Virus record (IMG/VR): IMGVR_UViG_3300026183_000930
Location: 1 to 64,000 of that record
DNA: 64,000 nt
Strand: one strand, 5' to 3'
DNA from: a virus
Shown here: piece by piece, positions 38,610-46,513 of the stretch
How positions within the stretch are numbered: the stretch's first letter is position 1
How the letters are laid out: every line of letters starts with the position of its first letter
The notes under the pieces: model-generated
Told to the model about the DNA's origin: nothing
The model's database searches: none
Seen by the model: only the letters and a program-made list of their open reading frames with translations
Program-made: the position numbers and the translations under genes

Positions 38610-39704
38610 TTATGAATTACTGATAATATTAGTTAATGTTTTATTTGCTGTGCAATGCAATAAACACACTGTACATTTGTCATGATGACCAGCAAAACTG
38701 TCAGGCAACCATTTTGTATAGAGATCATGTTCAAGCATGTCGAGGATAGTGTTGCTTTTACTGAGTTGATTGAAATTTAATTTGTACATTTTATCAAACA
38801 TGGCACTCCAATCTTTCCATCTGCTTCTACCATATTTCCAATTACCTTCATCTTCTACAGCCCAAAAACAACAAGGCCACAGTTTGCCCCATTGATCCAC
38901 AAACAGATAACCTTCTTTGGTTGTTCTACAGTCTATGGAAACAGATTGATCTTGATCCAGTGTGTGCCATGATTTGGCTTGTTGTTCTATTTTTGCAGGG
39001 TCACTAGCTTCTGCTGGTTTTATGGTAAAACCTTGTTGTTTGATTTTTTGATCCACTTTGTTTATTTTGGGTGAATATTTTTTAGAGTTCACATTTATTG
39101 TGCTGTCTGGTTTTGAAAAACGATTGCTCACAACAGTGGAGAACTGTGTGAATCCCATTTTTTTAGACAGCTCACGTGCCTGCTCCACTTGATGCTGATT
39201 GTGATCAAATATGATGTACTTCCATTCAGCCTGACCTCCAGCATCTATAAACGCCTGTGCGTTGGCCATTATGCGATCAAAGTCAGTGTTGATTCTGTAC
39301 AATGCATTTGTGTCTGCCAACCCATCGATGCTGAATCTTATTGTGAAATTGTTTTTGTGTGCCAGTCTACGATAGAATTCTGGTGTTCTTGCACCACCGT
39401 TTGTTTCCATAAACACATCTTTGTAGTACTGCAACCCAATGTCTATTATTTGTTCTATGTTGGCATGACTGACTGCATCGCCAGTGGTACCACAGAATGA
39501 TGCTGTGATGTTGCCAGCATGTGAACCCAATCCCTGTGCTATGGTTTCAAACAGTGCAGGCGATATGCTGGTCAAATGCAATTGATTTGTATCTCCACTG
39601 TGTTGCCATTCCAACATCTGTGTTCTAGCACAACCCGGACAACCTGCGTTGCAACGATTTGTTATGTTGAATTCTATGTAGTTGATCTGTTCCGGAGCAA
39701 TCAT
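38610..39704 (-). CDS. Radical SAM/SPASM protein
   Basis: 364 residues. CxxxCxxC at C18, C22 and C25 (CNAGCPGC) at the extreme N-terminus, and a C-terminal SPASM-like cluster region with WPCCFW and CTVCLLHC. This is the usual domain order, unlike the two N-terminal-twitch proteins. Peptide or protein modification is the usual role of SPASM enzymes; no obvious peptide substrate lies next to it. It diverges from the 95-residue gene with back-to-back late octamers. Confidence 0.88.
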   Translation of the reverse strand: MIAPEQINYIEFNITNRCNAGCPGCARTQMLEWQHSGDTNQLHLTSISPALFETIAQGLGSHAGNITASFCGTTGDAVSHANIEQIIDIGLQYYKDVFMETNGGARTPEFYRRLAHKNNFTIRFSIDGLADTNALYRINTDFDRIMANAQAFIDAGGQAEWKYIIFDHNQHQVEQARELSKKMGFTQFSTVVSNRFSKPDSTINVNSKKYSPKINKVDQKIKQQGFTIKPAEASDPAKIEQQAKSWHTLDQDQSVSIDCRTTKEGYLFVDQWGKLWPCCFWAVEDEGNWKYGRSRWKDWSAMFDKMYKLNFNQLSKSNTILDMLEHDLYTKWLPDSFAGHHDKCTVCLLHCTANKTLTNIISNS

Positions 39705-39712
39705 TCTATACG

Positions 39713-39720
39713 TATTTATT
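39713..39720 (-). promoter_or_regulatory. T4-type late octamer for the radical SAM gene
   Basis: AATAAATA on the minus strand, 8 nt before the ATG at 39704, close to the divergent octamer at 39726-39733. Confidence 0.65.
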
Positions 39721-39725
39721 GATTA

Positions 39726-39733
39726 TGTAAATA
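39726..39733 (+). promoter_or_regulatory. T4-type late octamer, 5 nt from ATG
   Basis: TGTAAATA followed by CTGTT and ATG at 39739. Confidence 0.65.
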
Positions 39734-39738
39734 CTGTT

Positions 39739-40026
39739 ATGAACAAACAACAAGTGTTAGACAGTTTAAAACAGTTGATTCCTTATCGCAAGTATCAAAA
39801 CGAAGGCCATGAAGCAGTGCATATTGCTGACACCATAGGACCCGATCGTGTGTTCAACGACAGATCCATCTGTGCTTTGATCAGTGCTATCCATGAAATC
39901 ACTGACGATCCAGACATCAAGCAGTTGGCACTGGAAGCCATATGGATGTCAGGTCGTATGCACAAATCCATACGTGAAGCCAAACACAGCAATGACATAT
40001 GGCCCGATGTTCTTCGCGACGATTAA
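39739..40026 (+). CDS. 95-aa helical late protein, unknown
   Basis: The start at 39739 is set by the late octamer; an upstream in-frame extension to 39682 would overlap the radical SAM start. Mostly helical, with repeated His/Asp/Glu positions (NEGHEAVHIAD, SAIHEITDD) that could be metal ligands of an HD-like bundle, but spacing does not prove it. No family recognised. Confidence 0.65.
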   Translation: MNKQQVLDSLKQLIPYRKYQNEGHEAVHIADTIGPDRVFNDRSICALISAIHEITDDPDIKQLALEAIWMSGRMHKSIREAKHSNDIWPDVLRDD

Positions 40027-40464
40027 CCACACAAGGCCCTGCCTTGTGTATGTGCGGAGTTTACTCTGCACTTAGGCCTCTCGGCGGTTATCAGGAGTAA
40101 GAGGCATCCAATTTCCTTTATTCTACTAGATCGGGCAGGCCAACGGTGCAAGAGATATCTCTCAAATCTAGTCAACCGCACACAGGCTACTCAGAATACC
40201 TTCTAGTCTAGAAGTCATGATCCAGATTCCATAGATTTCAGTCACTGTTGTCACAGTAGTCAAAAGTACTAACCCTGCTGTCAGACTTGCTGTAAGGTGC
40301 TTAAAATGTGTTTAAAAGGTGTTTTTAACGTGTATATATGCTAGATCATTCTTCACAGCCTCTCAACGGTGGGTCACGCTCAGGAGGGCGTGGTGGGTTT
40401 CCGCGGCGTTTTCACATACATTGCTCTCTTACAATAAACGGGGTCACATACAATTGGTCGTATG
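40027..40464. other. 440-bp non-coding region with hairpins
   Basis: The left end (40030-40105) has three hairpins listed separately. The remainder holds short palindromes (for example CTAGTCTAG near 40204) and a GTGCTTAAAATGTGTTTAAAAGG stretch similar in style to 56980-57010. No gene is seen. It lies between convergent genes, so both transcripts may read into it. Confidence 0.45.
40030..40105. ncRNA. Three-hairpin structured segment
   Basis: CACAAGGC/GCCTTGTG (40030-40048), GTGCGGAGT pairing with ACTCTGCAC (40052-40071, one G-U), and GCCTCT/AGAGGC (40076-40105). It starts 4 nt after the stop of the 95-residue gene. It could be a 3'-end structure of that mRNA or a small RNA. Confidence 0.4.
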
Positions 40465-40668
40465 CTATTTGCTGAGCCTGTTGACAATACGATCATGTGA
40501 TGACACTTTTTCAGTTATCACATATCCTTTGGCTCCGTTATATGGGTTCTGCATATAACTTTCATTAGTCCAATAGTGTTTTAAGAAAACAAAATTGCCA
40601 TCAGATAGTTTTGTTGGATACCAAGCAAATGCTTTCTTCCATCTTGATCGCAATTGTGGAAGATTCAT
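40465..40668 (-). CDS. 67-aa hypothetical protein
   Basis: Basic, Trp/Tyr-rich protein with AWYPTKLSDGNFVFLKHYW in the middle, a pattern I associate with small conserved phage proteins. It is the last gene of a minus-strand run from 42676. Function unknown. Confidence 0.65.
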   Translation of the reverse strand: MNLPQLRSRWKKAFAWYPTKLSDGNFVFLKHYWTNESYMQNPYNGAKGYVITEKVSSHDRIVNRLSK

Positions 40669-40678
40669 AAATTGAAAA

Positions 40679-40834
40679 CTAAATTTTCCAACTTTTCAAT
40701 TGGTCTTTAGTAGGCTTCATTGGTTTGAGCTTTTCTATTTTGCCACCTTTTTCCAAAAACTTTTTCATCTTTTCATCTAATTGACGTTGCAGTTCTTCTG
40801 GTGATGGTTTTACATAGTCTCTTTTAATTGTCAT
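40679..40834 (-). CDS. 51-aa basic helical protein
   Basis: Lys/Glu-rich helix (residues 10-38) and a basic Pro-containing tail. Its ATG overlaps the stop of the HIT gene (ATGA), and it ends 10 nt before the next gene, so it is embedded in the operon. No family recognised. Confidence 0.6.
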   Translation of the reverse strand: MTIKRDYVKPSPEELQRQLDEKMKKFLEKGGKIEKLKPMKPTKDQLKSWKI

Positions 40835-41271
40835 AGCTTTTTATTATTTAGTGTGCTGAGTGTGGCTTCCACAATTTCTTCAATTGAATATTTGCCATAC
40901 ATCTTTTTTTCTAATTCTTTATCTACTTTTTTGTAATTGCCTTTTTCTGGAATAACATGTCTAACTCCGCCTCTTGGGTCTTCCATGTCTCCTTTACGTC
41001 TTGGAATCAAATGCACATGTGGCCACATCACAGTTTGCCCTGCTTCTGCTCCAATGTTCTGTCCTATGTTGTAACTGTCACAATAACCTTTTTGTACCCA
41101 ATCATAACCCCAAGCATAGGCGGCTTTGTAGCATTTACTTAAATGTTCCCAGTCTTCTACTTTAGGAACAAACAACACATGACCTTCTGTGACCGGAAAT
41201 CCATCTTTGAACACTGTGTAATCTCTAGTGTCTATTACAACGTCTTTCCAAGGTATGTCTTTGAATTCCAT
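40831..41271 (-). CDS. HIT-family protein
   Basis: 146 residues. The histidine-triad segment WPHVHLIPR (H85 and H87; the third His position is not conserved, being Pro-Arg) with upstream QNIGAEAGQTVMWPH matches HIT hydrolases or transferases acting on nucleoside phosphates. The HxHxH pattern ends as HVHLI, so the last His is missing and activity may be altered. It overlaps its neighbours at both ends. Confidence 0.8.
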   Translation of the reverse strand: MEFKDIPWKDVVIDTRDYTVFKDGFPVTEGHVLFVPKVEDWEHLSKCYKAAYAWGYDWVQKGYCDSYNIGQNIGAEAGQTVMWPHVHLIPRRKGDMEDPRGGVRHVIPEKGNYKKVDKELEKKMYGKYSIEEIVEATLSTLNNKKL

Positions 41272-41537
41272 TATTCAGTTACCTCAATTATCTTTTCTAT
41301 TCTAAAAGCTCTCCAACCTTTTGCATTTACATCCCATACACTCAGTGTTTCAGGTTTTGGTTCTTTGTTGTTTTGTTTGCTTTGAACTTTGGCTGGTTCT
41401 GGTAACAAACTTTCTTGTAGAGTACAAGTCATTTCTCTAAACTCTCCATTCAGTTTGTTAAACTTAACAGTTATTGTTCCTTGTTTTAATTTTTCAATCA
41501 GTTCAGATCTTTGTTTTTTAATTTGTTCTATGTTCAT
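41271..41537 (-). CDS. 88-aa small-barrel protein (DUF2693/SH3-like)
   Basis: An N-terminal helix is followed by TITVKFNKLNGEFREMTCTL, a Lys-rich linker and TLSVWDVNAKGWRAFRIEKI. This two-part pattern resembles a phage SH3-like barrel family (DUF2693-type) of unknown function. Coupled by TAATG to the HIT gene and by overlap to the GNAT gene. Confidence 0.65.
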   Translation of the reverse strand: MNIEQIKKQRSELIEKLKQGTITVKFNKLNGEFREMTCTLQESLLPEPAKVQSKQNNKEPKPETLSVWDVNAKGWRAFRIEKIIEVTE

Positions 41538-42022
41538 GATAAGTTATACTCAAAGTTTTGTGTTTCTTCATTGATGTGTATTTGCTTGGCTCCATGCCTA
41601 ATATGAAAGTGTGTAGCCATTGGTGTTAAAGGTGACAGTGTAACTAACCTATCAATCAAAGAATCTTTTTTACATTGTTCTTTTAATTTTTTAATAATTT
41701 CTTTACCTGCTCCTCTTTTTCTACTCCACACAGTGTAAGCAACAGCCACATTCTTTTCATCTAGTTTTGTATCAACTCTTGACATGTAATCCATTTCTCT
41801 CACAGTGTAAGGTACTTCAGGACAAAAAGCAACACACACAATTGCTTCAACTTCATTTTCATATTTCAATCCAAATATTTTTCTGCCATTTGTGATTCTA
41901 AATCCCAATGTGAGTTCAGGCCTTACTGGATCTTCTGACACATCAATGTCATCTAGTTCAACCAGCTCTGTGCCTTTGACCCATTTAAAAAAATCATTTA
42001 TGTTGTCTTTAAACTTTTTCAT
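41534..42022 (-). CDS. GNAT-like acetyltransferase
   Basis: 162 residues. The central VAVAYTVWSRKRGAGKEIIKKL matches GNAT motif A (beta-strand 4 then the RKRGAGK acetyl-CoA pyrophosphate loop), followed by LVTLSPLTPMATHFHIRHGA as motif B. Likely acetylates an amine on a small molecule or protein; target unknown. Confidence 0.75.
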   Translation of the reverse strand: MKKFKDNINDFFKWVKGTELVELDDIDVSEDPVRPELTLGFRITNGRKIFGLKYENEVEAIVCVAFCPEVPYTVREMDYMSRVDTKLDEKNVAVAYTVWSRKRGAGKEIIKKLKEQCKKDSLIDRLVTLSPLTPMATHFHIRHGAKQIHINEETQNFEYNLS

Positions 42023-42384
42023 ACTATTTTTCTTCTTCTCTTTTTGAATTTTGTGTTGTTAACTCCTGGATTGTCTCTGATCCATTTTTCCAATGCAATA
42101 CGTTTTGCTTTGGCTTCTTCCCAAATTTTGTTTCGTTTTTCTCTGTAAATCTGTATGTCTTCATCAGTGTGATATCTTTCTTTGTCTGTAAGAGCATTCC
42201 ATTCTTTCCTGGTTATTTTCATTCTTGTCTGACACACTGGTGCACTCATGTAGACCCATTTTGTTCCTATCACTACCCACAACATACGTAGGCCACATAA
42301 TGCAAACTTGTTGTCCCATAATCCAACTTGCCATCGTTCTGCTTTTTGCCATTTCTTTGCTTTAGGAGGTTGATAAACCGACAA
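42019..42384 (-). CDS. Basic hypothetical protein, 121 aa
   Basis: Lys/Arg/Trp-rich protein; the C-terminal half is a long charged helix ending in KKRRRKIV. It overlaps both neighbours (4 nt and 23 nt). No family recognised; nucleic-acid binding is possible from charge. Confidence 0.6.
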   Translation of the reverse strand: MSVYQPPKAKKWQKAERWQVGLWDNKFALCGLRMLWVVIGTKWVYMSAPVCQTRMKITRKEWNALTDKERYHTDEDIQIYREKRNKIWEEAKAKRIALEKWIRDNPGVNNTKFKKRRRKIV

Positions 42385-42676
42385 CTGAACTCTCCGCTAT
42401 CTGTTCTGGATTCACTCCGGTTTTTTGTTTAAGTTTTAAAATGATATTGTCAATGTCTTGCTCTGACTGATGTCCTTTTACAGTGTCGCCTGGCATTGTG
42501 ATATTTTGTACTTCAACCATTTTACCATTGTCATTAAACATGCCTATTTCATATAATCCATCTTTGTAACCATATGATCCTGAATGCTTGACCACACTCA
42601 AAGTCAAATGTCCAAAATTAATTTTTGCTGACACGCCATCTAAATAAGATTCAAATTTGATATCATTAAATTTCAT
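42362..42676 (-). CDS. Hypothetical protein, 104 aa
   Basis: Beta-rich N-terminal part (about 60 residues) and a helical acidic C-terminus. AAAAGGCAAAC precedes the ATG and a sigma70-type promoter lies at 42702-42728. First gene of the run down to 40465. No family recognised. Confidence 0.65.
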   Translation of the reverse strand: MKFNDIKFESYLDGVSAKINFGHLTLSVVKHSGSYGYKDGLYEIGMFNDNGKMVEVQNITMPGDTVKGHQSEQDIDNIILKLKQKTGVNPEQIAESSVVGLSTS

Positions 42677-42701
42677 TTGTTTGCCTTTTGTTTTGTTATA
42701 T

Positions 42702-42728
42702 AATATAGCAAAATGCTATTATTGTCAA
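42702..42728 (-). promoter_or_regulatory. Sigma70-type promoter for the 42676-40465 operon
   Basis: TTGACA, 15-bp spacer, TATATT on the minus strand. Confidence 0.7.
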
Positions 42729-42751
42729 CCTGTTAAGAGTCTTTGAATAGT

Positions 42752-42828
<77 letters not shown>

Positions 42829-42879
42829 ATTATTATCAACTATGTATTTGGTATTCTCTCTTAATTAAAATGTATAGTA

Positions 42880-42907
42880 ACTATAACACAAATAGATTAT
42901 GTGTCAA
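42880..42907 (-). promoter_or_regulatory. Sigma70-type promoter for tRNA-Arg
   Basis: TTGACA, 16-bp spacer, TATAGT on the minus strand, about 50 nt upstream of the tRNA 5' end. Confidence 0.8.
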
Positions 42908-42920
42908 CCTGTTTCAGGTA

Positions 42921-43220
42921 TTATTTGATATCTTTGTCTGCTTGATTAAACTCTTCTGTGATTTGCTTGTTGTACTCTTGTTGAGTTTGATGTGGATTGT
43001 CTTGTGTTTTTTGTTTGAGTTTTATACACTCAGGATCGTTAGGTGCAAACACACAGCCAATTATTGCACCAATGCTTTTCATTTTACCAACTGAATCAAT
43101 TGTGGTTGGTTGTTTTGGTCCTTGTGTTTCTAATGATTTTTTAGCACAGCCAGACACAGCGATTGCAACTAACACTGCTACAATTATCATTATAAATTTT
43201 TTACTGTTGAAGAATTCCAT
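42921..43220 (-). CDS. Small lipoprotein, 99 aa
   Basis: Basic N-terminus, hydrophobic segment and a VSGC lipobox (Cys near residue 25) predict a lipidated periplasmic or outer-membrane protein. Two further Cys lie in the mature part, and the C-terminal third is an acidic helix. A late-type octamer (43227-43234) is 6 nt from the ATG. Could be an o-spanin-like or envelope factor; no family. Confidence 0.75.
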   Translation of the reverse strand: MEFFNSKKFIMIIVAVLVAIAVSGCAKKSLETQGPKQPTTIDSVGKMKSIGAIIGCVFAPNDPECIKLKQKTQDNPHQTQQEYNKQITEEFNQADKDIK

Positions 43221-43226
43221 TGTGAA

Positions 43227-43234
43227 TATTTAAT
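43227..43234 (-). promoter_or_regulatory. Late-type octamer, 6 nt from lipoprotein ATG
   Basis: ATTAAATA on the minus strand, followed by TTCACA and the ATG at 43220. Confidence 0.55.
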
Positions 43235-43245
43235 AATAAAAACTA

Positions 43246-43452
43246 CTACTTAGAATGCGGTGGCATTTTCTTTTCAACAAACCAAACATGTTTTTGTAGA
43301 ACAGGATCAAACTTTCTTTGTCTCAACTTCATTGTTCTCTTTTCACCTTTGGTTGGCTTTCTAACATAATACCTTGTGCCTGTGTCTGTTTTGTTGTCCT
43401 CAGGAACCAACATCTTAAGTTCAAATGTTTTCTTACTGCTTTTCTTTGCCAT
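43246..43452 (-). CDS. Ribosomal protein bL33-like
   Basis: 68 residues, very basic. The segment TGTRYYVRKPTKGEKR, then MKLRQRKFDPVLQKHVWF follows bacterial bL33 closely (TGFFYTTxKNxR...LELxKYDPVxRKHVxF), including the K(F/Y)DPV and KHV signatures. bL33 is a small large-subunit protein near the E site. The N-terminal extension is longer than usual and no Cys ligands are present. Late-type octamer 6 nt upstream. Phage-encoded ribosomal proteins are known, so incorporation into host ribosomes is possible. Confidence 0.8.
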   Translation of the reverse strand: MAKKSSKKTFELKMLVPEDNKTDTGTRYYVRKPTKGEKRTMKLRQRKFDPVLQKHVWFVEKKMPPHSK

Positions 43453-43458
43453 ACCTAA

Positions 43459-43466
43459 TATTTACT
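43459..43466 (-). promoter_or_regulatory. Late-type octamer, 6 nt from the bL33-like ATG
   Basis: AGTAAATA on the minus strand, followed by TTAGGT and the ATG at 43452. Confidence 0.55.
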
Positions 43467-43680
43467 TTTTCAGCCATTTGTCCACATTGTATAATCTTGG
43501 ATTGAATCCTTCTGGCCATTTAAAATTAAACTCATATGTGTTGTCGTTTTTACACACAACCCTAATTTGATGTCCATTTACTTCGGAATCAGACCAATAC
43601 CTTTCATAGTTCTCTATGTCAATGACAGTGTGGGTTGGATTTTTATTTTTGTTTTTGTAAACTTTTTTTGTTTTTTTCAT
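43462..43680 (-). CDS. 72-aa basic hypothetical protein
   Basis: Lys/Asn-rich N-terminus and a beta-rich remainder with YEFNFKWPEGFNPRLYNVDKW. The ATG at 43680 has no clear ribosome-binding site, although a good promoter is present (43719-43747). No family recognised. Its last bases overlap the late octamer of the bL33-like gene. Confidence 0.6.
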   Translation of the reverse strand: MKKTKKVYKNKNKNPTHTVIDIENYERYWSDSEVNGHQIRVVCKNDNTYEFNFKWPEGFNPRLYNVDKWLKK

Positions 43681-43718
43681 ATAGTTATAAGCAAACTTTG
43701 TAGAATGCTTATAACTAT

Positions 43719-43747
43719 AATATACTTTGTATTGTGTAAAATGTCAA
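43719..43747 (-). promoter_or_regulatory. Sigma70-type promoter for the 72-aa gene
   Basis: TTGACA, 17-bp spacer, TATATT on the minus strand; GCTTATAACTATA palindromic sequence follows. Confidence 0.8.
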
Positions 43748-43756
43748 CCTTACTGT

Positions 43757-43951
43757 TTACCAATTATTTGTGGATTTAACAGATTTATGACCTAGTATTT
43801 TGCCTTCATTTTTACCATGTTTTACCAAGTATCCTGAAGTTCCATTACCATTAATATCTACTTCTTTCTTTGCACTGAACATTACCATTGCCTTACGAGC
43901 AAGTGATGAGTTCTTTGCATAGTTTTTGAGTAGATGACTGAATCGTGCCAT
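43757..43951 (-). CDS. 64-aa basic hypothetical protein
   Basis: Starts MARFSHLLKNYAKNSSLARKAM, an amphipathic basic helix, followed by a Gly-rich basic half. GGGGAGGGTG provides a strong ribosome-binding site. Possibly a small nucleic-acid-binding protein. No family recognised. Confidence 0.65.
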   Translation of the reverse strand: MARFSHLLKNYAKNSSLARKAMVMFSAKKEVDINGNGTSGYLVKHGKNEGKILGHKSVKSTNNW

Positions 43952-44079
43952 ATCACCCTCCCCGGTTAAAGTTTAGGTGCGTTCCTTCGCTTTATGCTAC
44001 TTCCGACCCTAATGGGTTGAACGTATTTGTATTTAGCATACCAGGTATGCAATTTTTTAATACTAGTTTACCCATAAAA

Positions 44080-44104
44080 AAAGGGCGACACAAAGCCGCC
44101 CTTT
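44080..44104 (-). terminator. Intrinsic terminator after the 80-aa gene
   Basis: AAAGGGCG and CGCCCTTT form an 8-bp stem with a 9-nt loop, followed by a T run in the minus direction. Nearly identical to the terminator at 28805-28832. Confidence 0.85.
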
Positions 44105-44128
44105 AAATGTTTTTTATAAGACTAAAAA

Positions 44129-44371
44129 TTAGTCGTTAAAAGAAACTACTGCAGACACACCTGCGATTGTAGGTAATGTTGCTGTACCTTGTACTGCGAT
44201 GTATGAAGTTGTAGCATCGTCATCGTTCACACCTGCGATAGTGTGTGTTAATGCCAATTCAGCTACTGCATCTGCTGTAGGTGTAGTTGCTTTTGTGCAA
44301 GATAGTACAGAAGTTTTTGGACCTAAGCCGTTACCGCTTCTTACTACTGCGTTGTTTGAAATTACTGCCAT
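44129..44371 (-). CDS. 80-aa virion-type hypothetical protein
   Basis: Ala/Thr/Val-rich, beta-dominated protein starting MAVISNNAVVRSGNGLG, similar in style to the small protein at 28848-29114. AAGGAGAAAT precedes the ATG, with a late octamer (44451-44458) upstream and a terminator downstream, so it is a single late gene, probably a minor structural protein. Confidence 0.65.
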   Translation of the reverse strand: MAVISNNAVVRSGNGLGPKTSVLSCTKATTPTADAVAELALTHTIAGVNDDDATTSYIAVQGTATLPTIAGVSAVVSFND

Positions 44372-44450
44372 TTTATTTCTCCTTAAAATGAATTTGTTAA
44401 ACCCAAATAGTCACAATCCTTTGAACTGTGATCTTAACTGGATGTACTTT

Positions 44451-44458
44451 TATTTATG
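44451..44458 (-). promoter_or_regulatory. T4-type late octamer for the 80-aa gene
   Basis: CATAAATA on the minus strand, about 80 nt upstream of the ATG. Confidence 0.6.
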
Positions 44459-44485
44459 AAAATAAAAAGAAATAAAGCACTAATT

Positions 44486-44938
44486 TTATACAAAACCAGC
44501 AAAAGTGCCGTTTTTATTAATGGTCAGCGTCTGTTTTCTGTTTTTGTCATTGTCAGCATAACTCACATGCACCCATCCACTGCGTGGATCAACACCATTA
44601 TAAAACTCCAATATCAACTGATCAAAATCACAGTTGTCTCTGATCCATTCTGCAACTTCTTTGTTGCTGACTGTGGGTACTTCAATGTCTGCCGCCTGTC
44701 CTACCATGTGCTGACTTTTGTTGCTAGAGCCAACTGCTTTGTTCAGTTTTGGACATCTGTATCCAGAATTAATAGTAACTGGACCAAATTGATTTCTCAC
44801 AGGCTGTAATACTTTTTCACAAAGTGTTTGTAAATTGGTAATCACACTGGGTTCATGTGGAGCATTGTTTATGCCTTTACGCAATGCGGTCTGTGACTTT
44901 AGCATTTCTGACAAAGAAAAATTTTCAGTTAATTGCAT
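44486..44938 (-). CDS. Peptidase M15A-type D,D-carboxypeptidase/endolysin
   Basis: 150 residues. Zinc ligands H77 and D84 in SQHMVGQAADIEVP, and H124 in WVHVSY, fit the M15A (VanY-like) fold, preceded by NSGYRCPKLN. These enzymes cut D-Ala-containing peptide links of peptidoglycan. No signal peptide, so release would need a holin or tail delivery. It is the second cell-wall enzyme in the window. Directly followed upstream by the MazG-like gene with no gap. Confidence 0.87.
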   Translation of the reverse strand: MQLTENFSLSEMLKSQTALRKGINNAPHEPSVITNLQTLCEKVLQPVRNQFGPVTINSGYRCPKLNKAVGSSNKSQHMVGQAADIEVPTVSNKEVAEWIRDNCDFDQLILEFYNGVDPRSGWVHVSYADNDKNRKQTLTINKNGTFAGFV

Positions 44939-45340
44939 TTACAAATCTCCTTGTTTTCTGTTTTCCGAATAGTAAACATCAAACTCACCACCCGGATAAC
45001 GTTTTTTTAATTTATTTACATTTTCTTCAATTACTTCGTTTGGGTTAAGACCAAGGCTCCTACAAGCATTAATCCAATACCACATAATATCGCCCAACTC
45101 TCGTTTAAGATGAAATACAGTTTCATCGTCCAATGGTTTGCCTTGGAATATACATTTTTTAATGATTTCATTAAACTCGCCTCCTTCACTTGCTATACCA
45201 ATACCGCCTGTCAGCAGTAAAGATATATTAACACCTTTTTTTTCCAGTTCAGTCATTTGCTGAACCATTGGTGCCAATTCATTACTTTCAGCAGATGTCA
45301 CTGCTTGTACAAATTCTTTATATCGGTTTAGGTCAATCAT
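44939..45340 (-). CDS. mazG: MazG-like nucleotide pyrophosphohydrolase
   Basis: The all-alpha NTP-PPase motif is present: GIASEGGEFNEIIKK (ExxE) followed by LKRELGDIMWYW (ExxD). 133 residues from the ATG at 45340, chosen because GGAG lies 8 nt upstream; an ATG at 45355 is also in frame. Marine phage MazG proteins hydrolyse dNTPs or related nucleotides; a role in ppGpp control has been proposed but is uncertain. Overlaps the radical SAM gene end slightly. Confidence 0.87.
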   Translation of the reverse strand: MIDLNRYKEFVQAVTSAESNELAPMVQQMTELEKKGVNISLLLTGGIGIASEGGEFNEIIKKCIFQGKPLDDETVFHLKRELGDIMWYWINACRSLGLNPNEVIEENVNKLKKRYPGGEFDVYYSENRKQGDL

Positions 45341-46506
45341 TTTTGTTTTCTCCATGTTTCATCTCCAGGCCACAATGGCAACTGTGTTCCTGGTGCTCTT
45401 TTTGGTATTTTTGAGTCAGCACTTGATACGCAAGTTGGTGATATACATTGTTGTGGTCGATCAAACAACTTGAATCCTGTTTCAATGTTTCCAATAGGCT
45501 TGTCATGACAACTGTAACTTCTTTTTATACTGCCATCTGGTTCTCTAATAATAATTGATCTATAACCAGAACTACATTCCCAGCCATTAAATCTATTAAA
45601 ATTAAAAGCATTAAATCTTTCTGCTTGATCCATGTACCATTCTTTGTGTTCAGAGTCTTTGAACTCTACTTGAAAGTGTTGTGGTATATTTTCTTTTTCA
45701 AAATTTTGATATATTGGATCAGGTATTTTATTAAATGTGGCTTTGGGTCTTTCAACATTTTTGTTTTTGTGTTCTGTGAAAGCACGTTGTGGCATTCCAT
45801 TGTGTAACTTTTCCAACATCTCATCTGTGTAGCCTTCAACAACTTTTGACGCTGTAGGATCTGATTGAGGTTTGAGCGTGACGTTAATACCTCTGTTGTG
45901 GAAATACAATGATTCCTCATATAGTTCATCGAACCATTCTGGTACCATGACTTGGTTGATTGTGACCTGCACATCCCATTCTTGTGCAAAACAAAGTTTG
46001 TCTGCAAACTGTTCTCTTTTCTCTTGTGTGTTAACGTGTTCCCTGTGGTATGAAGCCGTGATACTGGCTCTATGGAACGGTGCGACTGTGTTGACATATT
46101 GTTCAAACCATTTCATATTTCTACTGCAATTACTGGTCATGTGTACTGATGTGTAATTGGTATTGCTTACATCTTGTGCAAGGTGTTGGAGAATGTCCAA
46201 GTACCCAGGATGAAATGTGGGCTCTCCACCTGACAATGAAAAATGAAATGAATTGAATCCTCGTTCTCTGGCTTGCCGTTTGATTTCATCAATAGTGAGT
46301 AAACACAGTTCAGTGGGTCTGTGATCTTTTTTGTCTGATCTTGCATAGGGCCAACAGTAACTACATCTGTAATTACAGAACCTACCAAGCAACCAACTGA
46401 CAGTGAACATGTCACGATACAACATGGTACGTTGTCCAACTCTGACTAGATCGTCAAAAGGAATTTTGGTAAAATCGTATTCGCTCCATTTTAAATCATT
46501 ACTCAT
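45337..46506 (-). CDS. Radical SAM protein, SPASM-like C-terminus
   Basis: 389 residues. CxxxCxxC at C44, C48 and C51 (CNYRCSYC) and SLSGGEPTFHPG as SAM-binding motif. C-terminal cysteines (YSCHDKP and CISPTC) may hold an auxiliary cluster. It lies upstream of mazG and downstream of a glycosyltransferase-like and two SGNH-like genes in the same orientation. Substrate unknown. Confidence 0.88.
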   Translation of the reverse strand: MSNDLKWSEYDFTKIPFDDLVRVGQRTMLYRDMFTVSWLLGRFCNYRCSYCWPYARSDKKDHRPTELCLLTIDEIKRQARERGFNSFHFSLSGGEPTFHPGYLDILQHLAQDVSNTNYTSVHMTSNCSRNMKWFEQYVNTVAPFHRASITASYHREHVNTQEKREQFADKLCFAQEWDVQVTINQVMVPEWFDELYEESLYFHNRGINVTLKPQSDPTASKVVEGYTDEMLEKLHNGMPQRAFTEHKNKNVERPKATFNKIPDPIYQNFEKENIPQHFQVEFKDSEHKEWYMDQAERFNAFNFNRFNGWECSSGYRSIIIREPDGSIKRSYSCHDKPIGNIETGFKLFDRPQQCISPTCVSSADSKIPKRAPGTQLPLWPGDETWRKQK

Positions 46507-46513
46507 GTGTATA

